Shown in pieces: positions 1-7,056 of a stretch of 8,553 nucleotides of DNA. This stretch comes from Aquificaceae bacterium. Lineage in GTDB: Bacteria > Aquificota > Aquificia > Aquificales > Aquificaceae. The stretch is from positions 1 through 8,553 of the forward strand of contig WFOY01000007.1 of assembly GCA_015487835.1 (NCBI GenBank), given 5' to 3'. A model generated the notes under the pieces. It saw only the letters and a program-made list of their open reading frames with translations, ran no database searches and had not been told where the DNA came from. Each line of letters begins with the position of its first letter. Within the stretch, counting starts at the first letter, position 1. The position numbers were made by a program, and so were the translations under genes.

Positions 1-1112
1 CCTACGAAGACAAGCCTGTTTATTACCTGCTCCAAGAACCTCTGGGTCTCCAGTCCGGGCCTCACGCCGGGGACGAAGGCACCGCCCTTCCTCAGGTTGT
101 CGGCCACCTCCACCGGGTTTATGAGGACCGCGGTATAAAAGTAGGTGAAGAATACTATGAACACGACATAGAGGAAGTTGTAGAGCATCGATGTTGGGTT
201 GAAGGCGTCGTGGAGGACCTGGGCTATGGGGTGCTGGATAAAGGCGAGGACGCTAGAAGGTATTATGAGTATCGATTGGGCGAAGATTATGGGTATGACG
301 CCAGCTGGGTTTATCTTTATAGGGAGGTAGGTGGACCCTCCCCTGAACTCCTGTCTCCCGACGACCCTCCTCGGGTACTGGACTGGGATCCTCCTCTCAG
401 CCTCGTGGATGTATGCGATCCCGATGATCACGGCGATCACCATGATGGCGGCACCGGCGACCGCGAAGGGTGTTAGGTCTCCTGTCTTCAACCTGTCAAT
501 TAGTCCCACCACAGCGTTGGGGAACCTGGCCACTATACCTGCGAATATTAGGAGGGACATGCCGTTCCCTATACCCTTCTCGGTGATCCTCTCCCCTATC
601 CAGACGAGGAACATGGTTCCGGAGACGAGGGTTAGGACGGTGACGAATATGAACAGGAAGCCGGTCTCAGGAACTACTGGAAAGCCCCGAGGTGAGGTCT
701 GGTTCTGGAGCCAGAAGGCTATGCCCACCGACTGTATGAACGCTACGAACAGGGTTAAATACTTGGTGTACTCGTTGATCTTGTATCTGCCGTAGTCCCC
801 TTCCTCCTTGGCGAGCCTCTGGAGTTCAGGGATGGCGACCGTTAAGAGCTGCATCATTATGGAGGCGGATATGTAGGGCATAACCCCAAGGGCGAAGACG
901 GTCATCCTGCTCAGGTTCCCGCCGGAGAATATGTCGTAGAGGTTAAAGAGGGTTCCCTGGAGGGACCTGAAGAAGTCCTCGAGGGCCTGGACGTCTATTC
1001 CCGGTATGGGGATGTGGCTACCCAGCCTGTAGATGGCAAACATGAGGAGTGTGTATATGATCCTTCTCCTCAGGTCCTCGAAAGTAAACAGGTTCCTGAG
1101 GTAGTCTATCAC
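1..1112 (-). CDS. secY: Protein translocase subunit SecY, 3' end missing
   Basis: This is the pore-forming membrane subunit of the SecYEG translocase, which passes unfolded proteins across or into the inner membrane. The 370 visible residues show the SecY pattern: a first helix followed by the [12 protein letters not shown] segment (29-40), the plug region [15 protein letters not shown] (56-70), the [11 protein letters not shown] segment (180-190), the cytosolic loop [13 protein letters not shown] (237-249), the [12 protein letters not shown] helix start (267-278) and the tip-loop motif [11 protein letters not shown] (343-353). Family members have about 430 residues, so the last one to two helices and the tail lie beyond the left edge. 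I chose the GTG start at 1112: it overlaps the rplO stop by four bases (GTGA), with GAGGT about ten bases upstream, and gives the usual short amphipathic N-terminus. It is the last visible gene of the spc operon, as is typical. Identification is very secure. Confidence 0.97.
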   Translation of the reverse strand, partial: MIDYLRNLFTFEDLRRRIIYTLLMFAIYRLGSHIPIPGIDVQALEDFFRSLQGTLFNLYDIFSGGNLSRMTVFALGVMPYISASIMMQLLTVAIPELQRLAKEEGDYGRYKINEYTKYLTLFVAFIQSVGIAFWLQNQTSPRGFPVVPETGFLFIFVTVLTLVSGTMFLVWIGERITEKGIGNGMSLLIFAGIVARFPNAVVGLIDRLKTGDLTPFAVAGAAIMVIAVIIGIAYIHEAERRIPVQYPRRVVGRQEFRGGSTYLPIKINPAGVIPIIFAQSILIIPSSVLAFIQHPIAQVLHDAFNPTSMLYNFLYVVFIVFFTYFYTAVLINPVEVADNLRKGGAFVPGVRPGLETQRFLEQVINRLVFV

Positions 1113-1558
1113 TTCTCTATTACCTCACAGGTGCCTCCTGCCTTTTCTATCTTCTCCCTGGCGGTCCTCGAGAAGGCGTGGGCCTTGACAGTTAGCCTTT
1201 TGGTTACATCCCCGTCCCCTAAGACCTTAACCAGATCTCCCTTAGAGCAGATCCCCTTCTCAGCGAGGGCCTCAGGGGTCACCTCGGCGCCCTCCTCGAA
1301 GAGTCTGTCGAGGAGTCCCACGTTCACAGGGGTGTACTCGACCCTGTTGGGGTTTACGAAGCCCCTCTTGGGCACCCTCATGTGGAGGGGTGTCTGACCG
1401 CCCTCGAACCAGGGGGGCATCTTCCTGTCACCTGACCTCGACTTCTGGCCCTTGTGACCCCTTCCGGAGGTCTTCCCGTGGCCCGATCCTATACCCCTTC
1501 CTACCCTCTTTCTCTCCCTGATCGATCCTGGATGGGGCTGGAGTTCATGTAGCTTCAT
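1109..1558 (-). CDS. rplO: Large ribosomal subunit protein uL15
   Basis: This is a 149-residue late-assembly protein of the 50S subunit that threads a long basic tail into 23S rRNA. The N-terminus [12 protein letters not shown] and the glycine- and arginine-rich stretch [20 protein letters not shown] (18-37) are the L15 hallmark. The globular C-terminal half ends in GGTCEVIEK. Length is normal for the family. The start lies inside rpmD (14-base overlap), with GGAGGAG about eight bases upstream, so its translation is probably coupled to rpmD. Its stop codon overlaps the secY start by four bases. The order rpmD-rplO-secY is the standard spc order. Confidence 0.98.
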   Translation of the reverse strand: MKLHELQPHPGSIRERKRVGRGIGSGHGKTSGRGHKGQKSRSGDRKMPPWFEGGQTPLHMRVPKRGFVNPNRVEYTPVNVGLLDRLFEEGAEVTPEALAEKGICSKGDLVKVLGDGDVTKRLTVKAHAFSRTAREKIEKAGGTCEVIEK

Positions 1559-1763
1559 CGCCTATCTCCTCCACCTTTATAAGGTAATGGGCCTTCCTCA
1601 CGTTACCCCTCACCATGGGGTTGTCCTCTAAGATCCTCGACTGGCCAGGCTTCCTGAGACCGAGGCTTTTAACCGCCTGGATGTGTTTCTCCGGCTTTCC
1701 CGCAAGCCCTCTCACCAGGGTTACCTTAAGAGCTTTCTTTTTTTGCCTCCTTTGCTTAGCCAT
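1545..1763 (-). CDS. rpmD: Large ribosomal subunit protein uL30
   Basis: This is a small 50S protein of 72 residues. The core [20 protein letters not shown] (12-31), followed by [17 protein letters not shown], matches the L30 fold, including the typical LGLRK motif. It is about 11 residues longer than usual because of a lysine- and arginine-rich N-terminus ([11 protein letters not shown]). The ATG at 1763 is preceded by GGAGGGG, and no other start codon lies before the conserved core, so the extension appears real. The gene overlaps rpsE by eight bases and rplO by fourteen. Codons 5-9 contain an AGGAGG followed by a run of seven A residues; this is listed as a finding. Confidence 0.96.
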   Translation of the reverse strand: MAKQRRQKKKALKVTLVRGLAGKPEKHIQAVKSLGLRKPGQSRILEDNPMVRGNVRKAHYLIKVEEIGDEAT

Positions 1764-2376
1764 GGATTCCCCTCCAGGGATAGTGGACCTTAACCTTAAG
1801 TTTTGGCTTGGCGTACAGCCTGTACCTCTTACGTATCTCCTCTATCGGGATGCCCCTCTCCTGGGCTACCTGCTCCGGGGTTTTGAGCTGGAGGAAGGCG
1901 TCGAAGACCGCCCTCACCACGTTATCGGGGTTCGTGCTTCCTATGATCTTGGTGAGGACGTCCGTGTAGCCGGCGAGCTCGAAGACGGGTTTTGCTGCAC
2001 CTCCCGCGGCAACTCCCGTTCCCCTCCTGGCGGGGAGAACTATTATCTTGGTGGGGCCAAAGTGGCCCACGACGTCGTGGGGAACGGTCCCCTCTATTAT
2101 GGGGACCCTTATTATCTTCTTCTTGGCCTGGTCGACGGCCTTGGCTATCGCCAGGGGAACCTCCTTGGCCTTTCCGTGACCGAAACCTACAAAACCTCTC
2201 CTGTCACCCACGACAACGAGGGCGCTGAAGGAGAACCTCCTTCCTCCCTTTGTCACCCTTGCGGTCCTGTTGGCGTATATAAGCCTCTCCTCCAACTGGA
2301 GGTCCTCCTCGAGCTCCGTTATCCCCGTCTCTCTCCTCCTCTCCTCGATCATAGCGTCTATACTCTTACCACCCAT
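1756..2376 (-). CDS. rpsE: Small ribosomal subunit protein uS5
   Basis: This 30S protein lies at the mRNA entry and helps decoding fidelity. The N-terminal dsRNA-binding-like domain shows NRTARVTKGGRRFSFSALVV (36-55) and GFVGFGHGKAKEVPLAI (60-76). The C-terminal domain shows GTGVAAGGAAKPVFELAG and GSTNPDNVVRA. At 206 residues it is longer than the roughly 165-residue E. coli type: about 20 extra residues at the N-terminus and about 25 basic residues after the usual end (RKRYRLYAKPKLKVKVHYP region). The start is well supported by AGGAGG six bases before the ATG, overlapping the rplR end. The basic tail may add rRNA contacts for thermostability; that is inference. Confidence 0.97.
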   Translation of the reverse strand: MGGKSIDAMIEERRRETGITELEEDLQLEERLIYANRTARVTKGGRRFSFSALVVVGDRRGFVGFGHGKAKEVPLAIAKAVDQAKKKIIRVPIIEGTVPHDVVGHFGPTKIIVLPARRGTGVAAGGAAKPVFELAGYTDVLTKIIGSTNPDNVVRAVFDAFLQLKTPEQVAQERGIPIEEIRKRYRLYAKPKLKVKVHYPWRGIHG

Positions 2377-2387
2377 GGTGCACCTCC

Positions 2388-2759
2388 TCAGAACTCAAGA
2401 CCAAGTTCCCTGCATCTGTCGGCGAAGGCTTTTATCCTACCGTGGTACTTGAAGCCTCCCCTGTCGAAGACCACCTTCTTTATTCCCTTTTCCAGGGCAC
2501 GCCTTACGAGTATGTCCGCCACGATCCTGACCGCTTCGATAGACTTACCGCCCCTCTTTCCGGCCACCTTCTCGTACTCAGGGTCGAGGGTGGATGCGTA
2601 GACGAGTGTGTGTCCCTTCGTGTCGTCTATTATCTGGGCGTAGAAGTGCTGGAGGCTCCTGTAAACGCAGAGTCTCGGCCTCTCTGGGGTCCCAAAGACC
2701 TTCTTCCTTATCCTTTTGTGTCTCCTTATCCTCCTCTCTTGGCGTGTAAGCTTTGCCAT
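2388..2759 (-). CDS. rplR: Large ribosomal subunit protein uL18
   Basis: This 123-residue 50S protein binds 5S rRNA, together with L5, in the central protuberance. The basic N-terminus [20 protein letters not shown] is followed by the conserved core [20 protein letters not shown] (23-42), the [13 protein letters not shown] segment, a helical region with [19 protein letters not shown], and the C-terminal [20 protein letters not shown] motif. Length and order are normal for the family. AGGAGG lies seven bases before the ATG. It sits 12 bases after rplF and 11 bases before rpsE. Confidence 0.98.
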   Translation of the reverse strand: MAKLTRQERRIRRHKRIRKKVFGTPERPRLCVYRSLQHFYAQIIDDTKGHTLVYASTLDPEYEKVAGKRGGKSIEAVRIVADILVRRALEKGIKKVVFDRGGFKYHGRIKAFADRCRELGLEF

Positions 2760-2771
2760 CTACCTGCCTCC

Positions 2772-3323
2772 TCACTTCTTGCCCGCAGCCTTTCCTGGTT
2801 TCAGCTTCAGAACCTCTCCCTTGTACCTTATACCCTTACCCTTGTAAGGATCGGGCTTCCTGAAGGACCTTATCTCCGCAGCGACCTGACCCACCCTCTG
2901 CTTGTCTATGCCGTGGATGTGGATCTCGTTTCCCTTGACCTCTATCTTCACGTCGTCGGGTATGGGGTAGTGGATCGGGTGGGAGTAGCCAAGGTGCAGC
3001 TCGAGGGTCTTTCCTTTGACCGCCGCCCTGTAGCCGAGTCCGTGGACCTCCAGGACCTCCGTGAACCCCTCGGTCACGCCCTTTATCATGTTCCTGATGA
3101 GGGCCGCCGTGGTCCCGTGGAGTGCCCTGTGAAAAGACCTGTCGGTAGGCCTGTAAACCCTGACAACCTTCCTCCCGTCCATCTCCTCGATCGTTACCTT
3201 CATGTCTGGGTGGAAGTTGAAGGTGAGCTTACCCTTGGGCCCCTCTACGGTGACCGTGTTGCCCTCTATATCCACCTTCACCTTGTCGGGTATGGGTATG
3301 GGAGCCTTCCCAATCCTCGACAT
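2772..3323 (-). CDS. rplF: Large ribosomal subunit protein uL6
   Basis: This is a 183-residue 50S protein next to the sarcin-ricin loop and the factor-binding site. The start [20 protein letters not shown] and [15 protein letters not shown] are typical of the N-terminal L6 domain. The second domain contains [20 protein letters not shown] (92-111), GYSHPI, and the C-terminal signature [16 protein letters not shown] (155-170) that binds 23S rRNA, then a lysine-rich tail. Length is as expected. AGGAGG lies six bases before the ATG, in the ten-base gap after rpsH. Confidence 0.98.
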   Translation of the reverse strand: MSRIGKAPIPIPDKVKVDIEGNTVTVEGPKGKLTFNFHPDMKVTIEEMDGRKVVRVYRPTDRSFHRALHGTTAALIRNMIKGVTEGFTEVLEVHGLGYRAAVKGKTLELHLGYSHPIHYPIPDDVKIEVKGNEIHIHGIDKQRVGQVAAEIRSFRKPDPYKGKGIRYKGEVLKLKPGKAAGKK

Positions 3324-3333
3324 CTTCCGCCTC

Positions 3334-3744
3334 CTACCAGACTATAGCTATTATCTCCCCACCCTTCCTCATCTTCCTCGCCTCGTGGTCTGTGACCACA
3401 CCTGAGTCGGTGGAGACTATGGCCACGCCGAGTCCGTTCTTGACGTAGGGTATCCTCTTGGCGGGGGCGTAAACCCTCCTTCCGGGCTTTGAGATCTTGA
3501 CTATGTTGGTTATGGCACTCCTCTTCCTTTTGGGATCCAGGTACTTCAGGTGTATCCTCAGGGTGTACTGGGTTCCCTTCCTGTGCTGATCGTCGTCGAT
3601 CTTCTCCCAGTCCTTTATGAAGCCTTCCCTCTTGAGGAGATCGAGTATCCTCTCCTTTAGCTTGGAGGAGGGCACGTCCACGTAGTCCTTCTTCCTCATT
3701 ATGGCGTTCTTCATGGCCGAGAACATGTCCGCTACCGGGTCCAT
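3334..3744 (-). CDS. rpsH: Small ribosomal subunit protein uS8
   Basis: This 136-residue 30S primary assembly protein binds the central domain of 16S rRNA. Visible hallmarks are [20 protein letters not shown] at the N-terminus, [20 protein letters not shown] (22-41), and the conserved C-terminal [20 protein letters not shown] (111-130). In E. coli S8 also represses the spc operon by binding its mRNA at the start of rplE; whether that happens here cannot be told from sequence alone. A strong GAGGAGGTGA lies just upstream of the ATG in the 12-base gap after rpsN. Confidence 0.98.
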   Translation of the reverse strand: MDPVADMFSAMKNAIMRKKDYVDVPSSKLKERILDLLKREGFIKDWEKIDDDQHRKGTQYTLRIHLKYLDPKRKRSAITNIVKISKPGRRVYAPAKRIPYVKNGLGVAIVSTDSGVVTDHEARKMRKGGEIIAIVW

Positions 3745-3756
3745 CCCTTCACCTCC

Positions 3757-3945
3757 TCACCAGCTCGACTTCCTCACACCGGGAAGCTCACCCCTCAGGG
3801 CCCTCTCCCTGAAGCAGAGCCTGCACATGTTGAAGTACCTAAGATACCCCCTCGGCCTTCCACATATAGGACACCTGTTCTTCTTCCTTACCCTCCACTT
3901 GGGGTAGTACTTAAGGTCCTTCATCACCTTAGCCTTCCTCGGCAT
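3757..3945 (-). CDS. rpsN: Small ribosomal subunit protein uS14, zinc-binding (type Z)
   Basis: This is a 62-residue 30S head protein. It is the short zinc-ribbon form: cysteines 25, 28, 41 and 44 form a CPIC...CRLC pair that should hold one zinc ion. The following [18 protein letters not shown] matches the conserved S14 C-terminus. The longer zinc-free form has about 100 residues, so length and cysteines agree on type Z. AGGAGG overlaps the rplE stop codon and lies five bases before the ATG. No second zinc-free paralogue is visible in this window. Confidence 0.98.
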   Translation of the reverse strand: MPRKAKVMKDLKYYPKWRVRKKNRCPICGRPRGYLRYFNMCRLCFRERALRGELPGVRKSSW

Positions 3946-3954
3946 GCCAACCTC

Positions 3955-4518
3955 CTACATGGATCTGAGCGGGAACCCAAGGAGCGAGAGGAGCCAGAAG
4001 GCCTCCTCGTCCGTCTCCGCACTCGTGTGTATGCACACGTCCATGCCCCTTATCCTGTCCACCTTGTCGTAGTCTATCTCGGGAAAGACTATCTGCTCCG
4101 CTATCCCGAAGGCGTAGTTCCCCCTTCCGTCGAAGGACCTGGGGCTGAGCCCCTTGAAGTCCTTAACCCTGGGGAGGGCTATGGATATGACCTTGTCGAG
4201 GAACTCCCACATCCTCTCCTTCCTGAGGGTGACCTTTAGACCTATGGGCATACCCTTCCTCAGCTTAAAGCCCGCCTCTGACTTTTTGGCCCTCCTCACA
4301 GCCGGCCTCTGGCCTGTTATGAGCGTGAGATCTTCCATTGCCCTCTCCAAGTGCTTTATGTCCTGGACGGCCTCTCCAACCCCCATGTTCACGACGATCT
4401 TCACTATCTTAGGAACCTCCATGGGGTTCTTGTACTCGAACCTCCTCATAAGCTGGGGGACGACCTCCTCCTTGTATTTCCTGTAGAGCCTCGGGACGTA
4501 CTTGGTCTCCACAGCCAT
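3955..4518 (-). CDS. rplE: Large ribosomal subunit protein uL5
   Basis: This is a 187-residue 50S protein of the central protuberance that binds 5S rRNA and contacts the P-site tRNA. Conserved segments are [20 protein letters not shown] (31-50), [20 protein letters not shown] (67-86), [13 protein letters not shown], and the glycine- and phenylalanine-rich loop [20 protein letters not shown]. The C-terminal end [15 protein letters not shown] is typical. Length is normal. It starts one base after the rplX stop, with GAGGTGAAGG just upstream inside rplX, so coupling to rplX is likely. Confidence 0.98.
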   Translation of the reverse strand: MAVETKYVPRLYRKYKEEVVPQLMRRFEYKNPMEVPKIVKIVVNMGVGEAVQDIKHLERAMEDLTLITGQRPAVRRAKKSEAGFKLRKGMPIGLKVTLRKERMWEFLDKVISIALPRVKDFKGLSPRSFDGRGNYAFGIAEQIVFPEIDYDKVDRIRGMDVCIHTSAETDEEAFWLLSLLGFPLRSM

Positions 4519-4519
4519 A

Positions 4520-4879
4520 TCAGCCCTTCACCTCCTTTTCCCTAACGAGGTCTATGTTCTCGCCACACTTCTTGCAGTATCTGTACTTCCTTATCACCTT
4601 CTTCTCCTGAACTATCCTAAAACCCACCCTCGTGGGCTTCTTGCAGTTGGGACATACCAGCATCACGTTGCTGATGTGTATGGGGGCTTCCATCTCTATG
4701 ATCCCACCTTCCCTCACGCCCTCTATGGGCTTCACGTGCTTCTTGACTATGTTCACGCCCTCCACCACGACCCTGTTCTTTTCGGGGATCACCCTCAAAA
4801 CCTTTCCGGTTTTACCCTTGTTCGCCCTCTTGCCTCTCACCACCATTACGGTGTCGCCCTTCCTTATCTTCGCCGCCAT
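4520..4879 (-). CDS. rplX: Large ribosomal subunit protein uL24 with four-cysteine motif
   Basis: This is a 119-residue 50S assembly initiator that binds the 5' domain of 23S rRNA. The N-terminal KOW domain reads [20 protein letters not shown] (4-23), then [20 protein letters not shown] (24-43). The middle has the usual [20 protein letters not shown] run. The C-terminal part holds CPNC (76-79) and CKKC (102-105), a likely zinc ribbon of the kind found in many, but not all, bacterial L24 proteins. The start ATG shares one base with the rplN stop (TGATG), which implies coupled re-initiation. Confidence 0.98.
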   Translation of the reverse strand: MAAKIRKGDTVMVVRGKRANKGKTGKVLRVIPEKNRVVVEGVNIVKKHVKPIEGVREGGIIEMEAPIHISNVMLVCPNCKKPTRVGFRIVQEKKVIRKYRYCKKCGENIDLVREKEVKG

Positions 4880-5244
4880 CAGACCACCTCCGGTGCGAGG
4901 GAAGCTATCTTCGTGAAACCCTTGTTCCTGACCTCCCTGGCGATAGGCCCGAGGACCCTGGTCCCTAAGGGTTCGCCGTACTGGTTGAGGAGGACGCAGG
5001 CGTTGTCGTCGAACTTTATGTAGCTCCCGTCCGGGCGCCTGACTTCCTTTGCAGTCCTCACGACGACAGCCCTGTAGATCTTGCCCTTCTTGGCGTTTCC
5101 GTCGGGAAGGGCCTCCTTCACGGTCACGGTGACCACGTCCCCGAGGGTGGCGTACTTCCTCGGTGCGTAAGGTATACCTATCACCTGGACCTTCTTCGCC
5201 CCAGAGTTGTCAGCAACGTTCAGGTAAGTCTGCCTCTGTATCAT
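4879..5244 (-). CDS. rplN: Large ribosomal subunit protein uL14, first gene of the operon
   Basis: This is a 121-residue 50S protein at the subunit interface. [20 protein letters not shown] (1-20) is the classic N-terminus. [40 protein letters not shown] and [20 protein letters not shown] follow as in all L14 proteins. In most bacteria rplN follows rpsQ of the S10 operon; here the upstream neighbour is the divergent lysS, so rplN begins the transcript. A GGAG lies nine bases before the ATG and a good promoter lies about 50 bases upstream. Confidence 0.98.
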   Translation of the reverse strand: MIQRQTYLNVADNSGAKKVQVIGIPYAPRKYATLGDVVTVTVKEALPDGNAKKGKIYRAVVVRTAKEVRRPDGSYIKFDDNACVLLNQYGEPLGTRVLGPIAREVRNKGFTKIASLAPEVV

Positions 5245-5253
5245 GGCCTTTTA

Positions 5254-5257
5254 CTCC
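5254..5257 (-). promoter_or_regulatory. Shine-Dalgarno sequence of rplN
   Basis: GGAG lies nine bases before the rplN ATG. It is weaker than the AGGAGG sites of the downstream genes. It can pair with a CTCC five bases upstream (5263-5266), forming a small four-base-pair hairpin that would hide it. Confidence 0.6.
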
Positions 5258-5294
5258 AAGTGGGAGATTATATCCTAAAAAGTCACAAAATAGT

Positions 5295-5323
5295 ATTATA
5301 ACTCCTCACTTTCCAGGAATCAA
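5295..5323 (-). promoter_or_regulatory. Predicted sigma-70-type promoter for the spc operon (rplN)
   Basis: Reading the minus strand, TTGATT (5318-5323) and TATAAT (5295-5300) are separated by exactly 17 bases, a near-consensus housekeeping promoter. Transcription would begin around 5288 and leave a leader of about 44 bases before rplN. The -35 hexamer lies inside the spacer of the predicted lysS promoter on the other strand. A second TATAAT at 5267-5272 has no convincing -35 element. Confidence 0.7.
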
Positions 5324-5337
5324 CAAGCTGATATAAT
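5310..5337 (+). promoter_or_regulatory. Predicted lysS promoter, placing the start of transcription at the ATG
   Basis: A perfect TATAAT (5332-5337) is preceded by TTTCCA (5310-5315, four of six consensus bases) with a 16-base spacer. Start of transcription would fall around 5343-5345, two to four bases before the lysS ATG at 5347. No Shine-Dalgarno sequence lies before the ATG, which fits a leaderless message. The -10 is strong and the -35 is only moderate. Confidence 0.6.
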
Positions 5338-5346
5338 TCTTTTCCC

Positions 5347-7056
5347 ATGGAGGAGAGGCTTCGGAAACTGGAGAACCTAAAAGGTCTTGGCCTAAACCCC
5401 TATCCCCACAGGTTCGAGGTAACCTCCACAATAGGGGAGGTGAGGAGGAAGTTCGAGAAGGACCCGAGGGGTGAGAGGGTAAAGGTAAAGGGGAAGGTGA
5501 AGAGGGTCTCAAAGGTCGAGGGTGGGTACCTGCTCAGGATATCCGAAGACGACGTGGAGATCCTGGTTCTCACGAAAGAGGAGGGTCTGAAACAGGGTGA
5601 GGTGTACACCTTCGAGGGGGAGGTCTCGAGGATAGAGGAGAAGTTGGGTCTTTCCTTTGCTGTCCTCTCCGAAGGTGAGACGGTCCCGATAAGGGATCTG
5701 AAGGCAAGATACGACCTCGAACCAGAGGGCGAGGTCTCGCTGGGGGGGAGGGTGGTCACCCTGAGGCCCATGGGGAAGGCTATCTTCGCCCACATCCAGG
5801 ACATTACAGGGAAGATCCAGATATACCTAAGAAAAGACCTCATAGGAGAGGAGAGGTTCAGGATCTTCACCGAGTTCGTTGACGTCGGTGACATCGTAGG
5901 TGTTAAAGGTAGGCTCTTCAGAACTAAGACTGGGGAGCTGACCGTAGAGGTGGAAGACTTTTCTTTGCTCGCCAAGTGCCTCCACCCCCTTCCCGAGAAG
6001 TGGCACGGGATAAGGGACGTTGAGGTGAGGTACAGGCAGAGGTATCTCGACCTCATAGCTAACCCCGAGTCGAGGAGAGTTTTCCTGCTGAGGAGCAGGA
6101 TTATAAGTGAGCTCAGGAGGTTCTTAGAAGAAAACGGCTTCATCGAGGTGGAGACTCCCATACTCCAGCCGGTTGCAAGCGGTGCTAACGCAAGACCCTT
6201 TGTCACATACCACAACTACCTTGAGATGAACCTCTACCTCAGGATAGCCCCCGAGCTGTATCTTAAGAGGCTGATAGTGGGTGGTTTTCCAAAGGTCTTC
6301 GAGATAGGTAAGAACTTCAGGAACGAAGGTGTGGACAGGACCCACAACCCTGAGTTCACGATGGTCGAGTTCTACGCAGCCTACTGGGACTACACGGACC
6401 TTATGGATTTCACCGAGAGGCTGGTCACCCACCTCCTTAGGAAGGTTCTCGGGACCCTGAAGGTCCAGTACATGGGAAGGGAGATAGACTTCACACCCCC
6501 CTTCAGGAGGGTGAGGTACTTCGACCTGCTTAAAGAGAAGACCGGCAAGGACAAGGACTTCTTCTTGAGGGACGAAGAGGGCTTGAGGTCCTTGGCAAAA
6601 GACCTCGGGATAGATGGCTGGGACAGGCTAACACACCCGAGGATCATAGACAAGGTCTTCGAGAGGGTGGCAGAAGAGGACCTCTTCCAGCCCACCTTCG
6701 TTTTAGACTTCCCGAAGGTCCTATCTCCCCTTGCGAAGACCCACAGGGAGGACCCAGATCTCGTGGAGAGGTTCGAGCTTGTGGTAGCAGGGTACGAAGT
6801 AGCGAACGCCTACACGGAGCTAAACGACCCCTTAGAACAGAAGGAGAGGTTCCTCCAGCAGCTTAAAGAGAAGGAGATGGGCGACGAAGAAGCCATGGAG
6901 ATGGACGAGGACTTCGTAAAAGCACTCGAGTACGGGATGCCGCCCACTGGCGGCGAGGGTATAGGCATAGACAGACTCGTTATGATCCTGGCGAACACGG
7001 ACACGATAAGGGACGTTATACTCTTCCCGCACCTGAGACCCAAAGATCAGCCGTAG
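5347..7056 (+). CDS. lysS: Lysyl-tRNA synthetase (class II), with an extra N-terminal domain
   Basis: This cytosolic enzyme charges tRNA-Lys with lysine using ATP. The N-terminal helix (LNPYPHRFEVT, 16-26) and the anticodon-binding OB fold (about 128-208, including GKIQIYLRKDL and FRTKTGELTVEVEDF) lead into PLPEKWHGIRDVEVRYRQRY. The class II motifs are complete: motif 1 around 263-287 (FIEVETPILQPVASGANARP), motif 2 around 317-343 (FEIGKNFRNEG, then THNPEFTMVEFY) and motif 3 around 534-560 (GGEGIGIDRLVMILANTD). At 569 residues it exceeds the usual 490-510; the excess is a block at about 44-127 that resembles a second OB fold. The ATG at 5347 is the only possible start, because an in-frame TGA lies at 5329-5331 with no start codon between. 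It diverges from the spc operon and its 3' end overlaps the convergent anchor-subunit gene by ten bases. Confidence 0.98.
   Translation: MEERLRKLENLKGLGLNPYPHRFEVTSTIGEVRRKFEKDPRGERVKVKGKVKRVSKVEGGYLLRISEDDVEILVLTKEEGLKQGEVYTFEGEVSRIEEKLGLSFAVLSEGETVPIRDLKARYDLEPEGEVSLGGRVVTLRPMGKAIFAHIQDITGKIQIYLRKDLIGEERFRIFTEFVDVGDIVGVKGRLFRTKTGELTVEVEDFSLLAKCLHPLPEKWHGIRDVEVRYRQRYLDLIANPESRRVFLLRSRIISELRRFLEENGFIEVETPILQPVASGANARPFVTYHNYLEMNLYLRIAPELYLKRLIVGGFPKVFEIGKNFRNEGVDRTHNPEFTMVEFYAAYWDYTDLMDFTERLVTHLLRKVLGTLKVQYMGREIDFTPPFRRVRYFDLLKEKTGKDKDFFLRDEEGLRSLAKDLGIDGWDRLTHPRIIDKVFERVAEEDLFQPTFVLDFPKVLSPLAKTHREDPDLVERFELVVAGYEVANAYTELNDPLEQKERFLQQLKEKEMGDEEAMEMDEDFVKALEYGMPPTGGEGIGIDRLVMILANTDTIRDVILFPHLRPKDQP

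Noticed and set aside
210..795. Two plus-strand open frames of 88 and 154 residues opposite secY.
   Set aside because: They are antisense shadows of a clear SecY coding frame and have no homology that I recognise.
1615..3347. Two long open frames on the plus strand (about 300 residues each) across the rpmD to rplF region.
   Set aside because: They lie antisense to well-identified ribosomal protein genes, and their translations show no recognisable domains. They are a by-product of codon bias in a GC-rich sequence.
5267..5272. A second TATAAT before rplN as an independent promoter.
   Set aside because: No acceptable -35 hexamer lies 15-19 bases upstream and there is no TGn extended -10. It is kept only as a remote possibility.
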